Shown here: in pieces, positions 57,410 through 64,000 of the stretch
How positions within the stretch are numbered: the first letter of the stretch is position 1
Layout: every line of letters starts with the position of its first letter
Origin: Vitis vinifera
Taxonomy: Eukaryota; Streptophyta; Magnoliopsida; Vitales; Vitaceae
Assembly (NCBI RefSeq): GCF_030704535.1
Contig: NC_081813.1
Span: 342,501 to 406,500 of the forward strand
Reading direction: 5' to 3'
DNA: 64,000 nt
Notes under the pieces: model-generated
The model's input: only the letters and a program-made list of their open reading frames with translations
Databases searched by the model: none
What the model was told of the DNA's origin: nothing
Position numbers and translations under genes: made by a program

Positions 57410-59112
57410 ATGGCAAATCTAAGCTTTCATATAATCTATTTGTCGGTTGTTTGTGTATGTATTATCATCCCAACCAGCAGCCAGCCCCTGCACTTTTCAT
57501 CTTTGGTGATTCATTTTTTGATGCTGGAAATAGTAACTTTATCAATACCACCACTGATTATCAGGCAAAGTTCTGGCCATACGGGGAAACCTTCTTTGAC
57601 TAAACCACTGGAAGAGTTTCCGATGGCCGCATGATCCCTGATTTTATAGGTGAAAGGACTAGTTTAGTATGTTGTTTTCTTTTGCATCTGAATAAGCTGT
57701 TGCCCTCCTGACTTTTGTTGGTTTGCTTCAGCTGAGCATGCAAAACTCCCATTCATTCCACCATATCTACAACCTGGTAATGATCAATTTTCTTATGGGG
57801 CAAATTTCGCATCTGCTGGAGCTGGAACCCTGGATGAGATTAATCAAGGATTGGTATGTCTTCTCTTGAAAAGGGATTACAATAACCTAAGGAGTTGGTA
57901 CTTGGTGCTGCAGGCACTAATGGCCTTGAAATCTAATTGGGCCAACGCAGCTCAGTTGATTATGTCACTCCATATTCAAGTCCATACTCTTGATCACAAC
58001 CCATTTCATGTTTAGGCTTGCTTATTAATAACAGGCTGAAATCATTGCATCTAAACTAATTTGACTTAACTTTTTCGGCTAACTTGGCTTTGCTCTTTTT
58101 TATTTACTTGTACAGCACCAAACATTTTTGTCTTGAGAACATGGTTGTATACCATTTTCAGGTGATAAGCCTAAACAGTCAGCTAAGCTATTTCAAGAAT
58201 GTGGAGAAACAGTTTAGGCAAAGGCTAGGTGATGAAGCTGCCAAGAAAGTGTTGTTTGAAGCTGTGTACTTGATCAGCATTGGCACCAATGACTACCTGA
58301 GTCCCTTCTTCAGAGACTCCACTGTGTTTCAGTCCTACTCTCAGAAACAATACATAAATATGGTGGTCGGCAATTTGACAGAAGTCATCAAAGTAATATA
58401 GCATCTTTTGTCTTTGAAACCATTTTTTCTACTTAATATGCTAGAGAATGTTCTTTTTTACATTAAAAACAGTTTTATTTTTCTATGTTTAGCCCTTACT
58501 GTTTATCTATGTTTCAGGAAATATATAAGAAAGGAGGAAGGAAGTTTGGGTTTGTTAATTTGGCGCCATTGGGTTGTCTACCAATCATGAAAGAAATCAA
58601 ACTCCAACAGGGAGGCACCGGTGAGTGCATGGAAGAAGCCACAGAGCTAGCAAAACTACACAACATAGCTCTCTCCAAGGCCCTGAAGAAGCTAGAGATC
58701 AAGTTAAAAGGCCTCAAATTTCCAATTTCCAATTTCTATACTCTCCTTGAGGAAAGAATGGACAAGCCTTCAAAATATGGTATGCTGCCCTCTTCTTCAC
58801 ATTATGTGATTTTCCCTGTGGCTCAATTGCACTTCTGTTCTAACTCACCTTTTGTGTTGATGCTGCTAAGGTTTCAAGGAAGGGAAGAAAGCATGTTGCG
58901 GTTCGGATCCCTACAGGGGCCTTTTGAGTTGTGGAGGGAAGAGAACAATAAAAGAGTATGAGTTATGCAGCAATGTAAGCGAACATGTGTTCTTTGATTC
59001 AGCTCATTCTACCGACAAGGCCAACCAGCAAATGACTGAGTTAATGTGGAAGGGAACTGGCAATGTCACAGGACCCTACAATTTGGAAGCGTTCGGAGAT
59101 AGTCAAGAATAG
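57410..59112 (+). pseudogene. GDSL esterase/lipase (GLIP1-like), disrupted tandem copy
   Basis: Five exons match the upstream gene in structure: 57410-57649, 57732-57853, 58162-58392, 58518-58779 and 58871-59112. Exons 2 and 3 have identical lengths in both copies, and all splice sites remain. Exons 2-5 are open and keep G (NFASAGAG), N (IGTNDYLSP) and D-x-x-H (FDSAHSTDK). Exon 1 has two lesions. The signal peptide from the ATG at 57410 (MANLSFHIIYLSVVCVCII) runs in a different frame from FIFGDSFFDAGNSN, so the frame changes near 57475. A TAA at 57601-57603 follows ETFFD, where the intact copy continues toward TGRFSDGR. An alternative ATG at 57394 is in the GDS frame but lacks a clear signal peptide and still meets the TAA. 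Recently disabled gene, or a sequencing/assembly error. Confidence 0.8.
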
Positions 59113-59309
59113 ATAGAGAGTAAATAATTTCAGACATCTTCCTGACACTCACATATGCCAATGAATAAATTATCAGTCCAATTCATTTGTACTTCGTATT
59201 TTCAAACGCCTGATAAATGTACTCAATACTGTGTTTCTTCAGAATGAAGGTTTAGTTCAGACAATTGGACTGGAAGTAGTTTCCAACTAATAAATTTAGC
59301 TTCTTGCTA

Positions 59310-59378
59310 CTTCTATCAAATAATTTCTCTGCTTGCAGAAATAAGAAGCAGATTAAAATTGAAACCTTATTACAAGAA
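59310..59378. repeat. Third copy of the GDSL upstream module, truncated by a copia insertion
   Basis: TCTGCTTGCAGAAATAAGAA then CAGATTAAAATTGAAACC matches the module copies at 56790-56825 and 57092-57126. The match stops where the copia LTR starts at 59379. A further GDSL copy may therefore lie beyond the element. Confidence 0.6.
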
Positions 59379-59661
59379 TGTGGAAATCCGAAGGAAATTC
59401 AGTTGTGTACACAGTTGTGTTACAACTACAATTGTATTATAGTTGTATCACAGCTATGATATAGTTGTACTTCAGCTGTTATAGTTGTATTTCCTATTCT
59501 AAGTTTATTTCCTGATTTTATGTGAGACTTTCTCTCTTAAAATTAAGGATTAGATTTTTTTTTCTAAAGAAGATAGCCTTAGTCATTCATGTATATAAAT
59601 ATCGATACTATAATCATTTTGATAAAAATTATATATATTTTTTCTCCCTAAAATTTCTTCA
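59379..59661 (+). repeat. 5' LTR of the plus-strand copia element
   Basis: 283 bp with TG...CA ends. The U3 part (59400-59500) is built of repeated TTGT(A/G)T-type motifs: AGTTGTA or AGTTGTG occurs about six times with spacings near 20-25 bp. Confidence 0.85.
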
Positions 59662-59675
59662 TGGTATCAAAAAGC
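59662..59675 (+). other. Primer-binding site, initiator tRNA-Met type
   Basis: TGGTATCA directly follows the LTR, but the usual continuation GAGC has changed to AAAAGC. It would prime poorly. Confidence 0.6.
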
Positions 59676-59781
59676 ATATTTTGAACTATTCAATCTCGTC
59701 CATAACCAAATACCGAATAGCCACCAAAAAGGACTCCTCAACCTCAGAAGTCACCTCCACTCAAGAAGTTCCTATTCCGAG

Positions 59782-60660
59782 CAATAATGGAGGATCGGAT
59801 GGTGTTGCTCTTCTCATTACTGGACACAAATGGAATGGGTAAAACTATCTTCAATAGTCTCATGCATGCAATCATGATGTTCATATGTGGTAGAAAGAAG
59901 GATGACTACCTCATTGGTGCAGTGCCTCAACCTACGAAAGAAGGCTCAAAATTCAAAGGATGGAAGGTTGAGAATAATATGGTTATGTCTTAGTTAATTA
60001 ACTCGATGAATAATGACATAAAGGAAAATTTTATACTCTATAAAATAGAAAAAGATATCTAGGAAGTAGTAAAGGAGATTTATTTTGATATGGAAGACAC
60101 AACAAAGACATTTGAAATAGAAGGGATCCTCTATAAAATAGAACTACAAATTTTTATTAGGTTTGAATAAAAATCTGATGAAGTTCGATGCAAAATATTG
60201 GGAACTAAACTTTTACCCAACATCCGAGAAGTTGCCTTAAAAGTGCGCCGAGAATAAAGTAGAAAGAAAGTCATGTTGAGGCCACAAACTAACCAACCTA
60301 TCACCTAGGGTTTAGCCTTAGTAACTCGTGGTCCTCCTTATCCTCCTAATGGCAATCGAGAAAGAAAAATGAGAACTTAGTGTGATCATTATCGAAAACC
60401 AAGTCATATGAAGGACATGTGCTAAAAAATCCATGGGAAACCAGCAAATTGGAAGTCGTTAGGTTCTCAAAATGATAGATAAAGTTAAGGACACTATGTC
60501 ACCATTAAGGACAACCTAGCACCACCTAATTCTAGTATGTTCAACAAAAAGCAATTGGAATTGTTGCAAAAAATGTTCAACTAATCCTAATAAGAGGCAA
60601 ATTCCTCTAATTCTATCATTAGGTCCGAATCCTTAGTTCAAAAAGATAATTTTCTTACTA
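59782..60660 (+). pseudogene. Copia gag pseudogene
   Basis: A gag-like core is readable across frame changes: LITGHKWNG then LMHAIMMFICGRKKDDYLIG and WKVENNMVMS, the UBN2-type copia gag. A stop follows MVMS. A degenerate CCHC zinc-knuckle region is present near 60380-60425, where reading gives CDHY...KPSHMKDMC. Confidence 0.7.
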
Positions 60661-63600
60661 CCCTGAAAGTAAAAAAGGAAAATTTGAGTCCTTAAATTGT
60701 TGACTCAAGAGCTTTTGATCACATGACTGGAGATGCCACAATTTTTCAAAATTATACACCTTGTTATGGGGATTATATGGTTCGTATAGTTGATAGTTCT
60801 CTCTCAAAGGTAGCTGGTACAGGTTCTATTGCCATCTCTATGGACCTAACTCTTGACTCTTTTCTTTTTGTTTCGAACTTGGATTGCAATTTGTTGTCCA
60901 TTAGTAAATTCACTTACGAAAAGAACTATGTTAATAATTTTTTTCTAAACTATTGTGTTTTTCAAGATTTGAATTCAAGGAAGATGATTGACAATGCTAA
61001 GGTGTGTTCAAGACTCTATATCTTCAAAGTGGCTAATTATATTGAAAGACAACCTCAATCGGCAATTGGTGAAAAACGTTATCTTTTTGTTTTTAGTTCT
61101 AACAAAGATAGTGATGTTATATTGTGGCATTATTGTCTAGGACATCCTAGTTTCACGTATCTCAAAAAACTCTTTCCATTATTATTCACTAAAAGTTCAA
61201 ATGTTTTTCATTGTAAAATTTTTTAATTATCCAAGCATGTTTGTAAGTCCTATCCAATTCAACCATACAAACCATCTCATCATTTTTCCATGATACATAG
61301 TGATGTTTAGGGCTCATCTAAGATAAAGAACATAACATGGACTAGATAGTTGTGTGTCCTTTGTAGATAATCATATTAGAAGTTTTTTGGATATTCCTAA
61401 TGAAAGAAAAATCAAATGTGAGTCAAATTTAAAAAAAAAAAATTATAACATGATTCAAACCCAATTCCATGTCAAAATACAAGTGTTGATAACTAACAAT
61501 GTTATAGATTATTTCAATTCTATTGAGGGAAATTCTTATGAAGAAAAAGAATAGTTCATCAAAGTTATTGCATTGATACTCTTCAGCAAAATGAGATAGC
61601 TGAGAGAAATAATAGACACTTATTAGAAGTTACAAGGGCCCTTATGTTCTTCTCCCATGTCCCAAAGAATTTTTGTGGAGAAATTGTACTTATTATAATC
61701 GATCTCATCAATAGAATGTCTTCCCGGCCATGTCTTAAGTTTCCAAACATCGTGCAAAGTCTTTCTCAAATCATACCCTAGGACTCGACTCATCTCCTCC
61801 ATGAAAGTGTTTGATTGTTTAGCCTTTGTTCACATTCCCCAACAACATCAAAGTAAGCTTGATCCCAAGACTATTGAGTGTATTTTCCTAGGAACTCTCC
61901 AAATCATAAGGTATATAAGTGTTCATCTCCCATCACAAAAAGGTTCTACACCTCCATGGATGTGACATTCTTTGAAAATCAACCTTATTACTCCAAAACT
62001 AATATTCAAAGGGAGAATATAATTCAAGAATACTAGTTTTGAGAAATAGAAACCATGATTGAACCTCAAACACTTAAGTTTATTATAGTTCACAATTCTA
62101 ATCCTATCTTTCTTGCTCTAAGTCTCCTGTTCCAAACTACCGAATCCGTAGACATTAAGTCGAGTATTCTTCTTTGCCCAAACCAATCTCAAACTATTAA
62201 TAATAGTGAATTCATTATCTACTCAAGGAAAAAGAAGTCTTAAAAAGATATAGAGTAACAAACACATCTTGAGCTAGTACATGAAACTGAACTGAATTCA
62301 GTCCCAAAAGAGACACACTCAAGTAACATTTATTCTAATCCTAATGAGCCAAAAGATGATGGACTCAATTTACCAATTTCCAAAAAGAAATAAGTAAGAT
62401 ATTGCATAAATCATTCAATTTATATAATTTTATCTCCTACAAGAGTTTGTCACAGGTTATTGGGTTTTTGCTACCAATATCACATAATTGGATTCCCAAT
62501 AATATCCAATAAGCCCTACAAATACCTGAATGGAAGACAACCACTGAGGAAGATATCTGAGCTCTTAAAAAGAATAGGACATGAGAACTTGTTGAACTTT
62601 CAGAAAGAAATAATCCAATCAAGAGTAAGTGGATTTTCACAATCAAGTACAAAGCAAATGGGAATGTGGATAGATACAAAGCTTGACTAGTTGCTAAGGG
62701 ATTTACGCAATTCTATGGAATGGACTACCAAGAAACCTTTGCTCCAATTGCCAAATTGAACAAAATTCGTGTTTTGTAGTTGTTAGCTAATTGGCCTTTT
62801 CATCAAATGGACATAAAGAATGTCTTCCTCAATGGTAACTTAGAAAAAAAAGTGTACATGGAAATTCCTTCATGTCTTAAGACTAAGATAAACATTAACA
62901 AAGTCTGCAAACTAAAAAATCCTTATATGGTCTCAAGCAATCTCCTAGAACTTGGTTTGATCATTTTACCATAACTATAAAGAGGTTTAGTTACTCTCAG
63001 TGTCAATCTAATCACATGCTATTTGTAAAACACACAACTGAGGGAAAAATTGTCATTATCATCATTTATGTGGATGACATAATTCTGACTGAAGATCATA
63101 AAGAAAAAATAGGCAAAACTCAAGAGTTTCTTACTCATGAGTTTGAAATTAAAGACCTAGGGAATCTCTAATATTTTATTGGGATGGAAATTACTAAATC
63201 AAAAATGGGTATTATAGTCTCCCAACATATGTTCTAAACTTACTAAAGGAGACTGGGATGCTTGGTTCTAAACATATAGGCACACCTATGGACTACATTA
63301 CTAAACTAAGAATTGTTGAAAGAAGTGCTTTAGTGGATAAAGGGAGATATCAAAAGACTTGTGAGAAAACTCATTTATCTTTCTCACATAAAACCAAATA
63401 TTGTCTTTTTAGTTGGCATGATTAGCAAATTCATAAACAATCCAACTAAGGAACATATGAAAGTTATGCATAACTAACCGAAGATCAACCTCAGGATATT
63501 GCACCTATGTATGGGGGAATTTGATTACTTGGTGAAGCAAGAAATAGTCTATTGTAGCTTAGAGTAGGGCGTAAATATAATTTAGAGTTATGACACATGA

Positions 63601-63860
63601 AACCTATGAAGGAATGTGGTTAAAGAGACTCCTAAATGAGTTAAAAATTCTAGTAGAAGATTCTATGGAGATGTTTTGTGACAATCAAACTGCTACAAGT
63701 ATTGCTAAAAATATGGGTCATCATGATTAGACGAAGCATGTGAAAATAAATCACCATTTTATCAAGGAGAAGATAGAAGAATGAAAATTTTCATTGGTTT
63801 ACTCTCTAATAGGTCTTTAGACAATAGACATCCTTATCAAGGCACTTTCTAGAACCAACT
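60660..63860 (+). pseudogene. Copia pol pseudogene: protease, integrase, reverse transcriptase, RNase H
   Basis: 60723-61226 is open and holds the protease-adjacent region (MTGDATIFQNY) and the GAG-pre-integrase motif WHYCLGHPSF. Integrase remnants include QQNEIAERNNRHLLEV near 61590. Reverse transcriptase traces include WPFHQMDIKNVFLNG (62790-62830) and an intact YVDDIIL (63068-63090) followed by FEIKDLGNL then a stop. RNase H traces include DNQTATSIAKNMG (63680-63717). Stops and frameshifts occur throughout, so it is inactive. Confidence 0.8.
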
Positions 63861-63908
63861 TTGAAAACTTGAGATCCAAGTTGGGAATGATCAACAATTA
63901 CAATCTAG

Positions 63909-63920
63909 CTTGAAGGGGAG
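63909..63920 (+). other. Polypurine tract of the plus-strand copia element
   Basis: The purine run GAAGGGGAG directly precedes TGTGGAAATC at 63921, the usual plus-strand primer position. Confidence 0.8.
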
Positions 63921-64000
63921 TGTGGAAATCTGGAATGTACATTTGTGTGCACAGTTGTGTTACAACTACAATTATATCATAGTTGTGTTATAGTTTTATC
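63921..64000 (+). repeat. 3' LTR of the plus-strand copia element, cut by the window end
   Basis: The first 80 bp of the 3' LTR match 59379 onward with several differences, for example in the GTTGT-rich part. Confidence 0.85.

Larger units (their letters stand above)
59379..64000 (+). mobile_element. Ty1-copia LTR retrotransposon, decayed, running off the window
   Basis: The 5' LTR (59379-59661) begins TGTGGAAATC and ends CA. A primer-binding site (TGGTATCAAAAAGC) follows, and a polypurine tract (TTGAAGGGGAG) precedes the partial 3' LTR at 63921. Gag, integrase, reverse transcriptase and RNase H remnants appear in copia order on the plus strand, with many stops. The right end and its target duplication lie beyond the window. 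Confidence 0.88.

Noticed and set aside
1-64000. CRISPR arrays, operons or phage-like modules
   Set aside because: The tandem repeats seen have no spacers, genes contain spliceosomal introns, and all mobile elements are plant LTR or DNA transposon types.

Overview
This is plant nuclear DNA: AT-rich spacers, GT-AG introns, nested LTR retrotransposons and plant-specific gene families. The genes (ERF-VII, ARID4, SBT1.5, FLZ, tandem GDSL lipases) suit a woody eudicot. The end of the 3.6-kb insertion near the left edge resembles sequence I associate with grapevine (Vitis), so Vitis is my best guess; that is recall, not a database result.

Left third (1-14.8 kb), a repeat-rich zone. A broken Myb/SANT-like gene, probably the second gene of a PIF/Harbinger-type DNA transposon, is split by a 3.6-kb TG...CA insertion with perfect 5-bp target duplications; it looks like a large solo LTR. 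Next come two diverged copies of a small LEA_3/SAG21-like gene. Copy A (6.0-6.3 kb) has a nonsense codon, and its upstream region carries a complete but defective 6.3-kb Ty1-copia element on the minus strand. Copy B (14.2-14.5 kb) is open and has a TATA box.

Middle (14.8-47.5 kb), sparse single genes: an FCS-like zinc-finger gene (two exons), a fifteen-exon ARID plus PHD gene orthologous to Arabidopsis ARID4, an intronless GC-rich subtilase close to SBT1.5, and a two-exon group VII ERF with the MCGGAI N-degron. A 110-bp minisatellite follows the subtilase. About 8 kb with no recognisable gene lies between it and the ERF.

Right part (47.5-64 kb): a three-exon LEA_2/NHL-type membrane protein, then a tandem pair of five-exon GDSL esterase/lipase genes. 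The first is intact. The second keeps all splice sites but has a reading-frame break and an in-frame stop in exon 1. Duplicated upstream modules surround the pair, and a decayed Ty1-copia element on the plus strand has landed in one of them; its 3' LTR runs off the window end.

The genes do not form a pathway or cluster apart from the LEA and GDSL tandem duplicates. I found no convincing novel multi-gene system. The most useful leads are the element with a coding-like antisense segment, the coding-like block inside an ARID4 intron, the GDSL array with its repeated promoter modules, and the palindrome in the LEA_2 intron.
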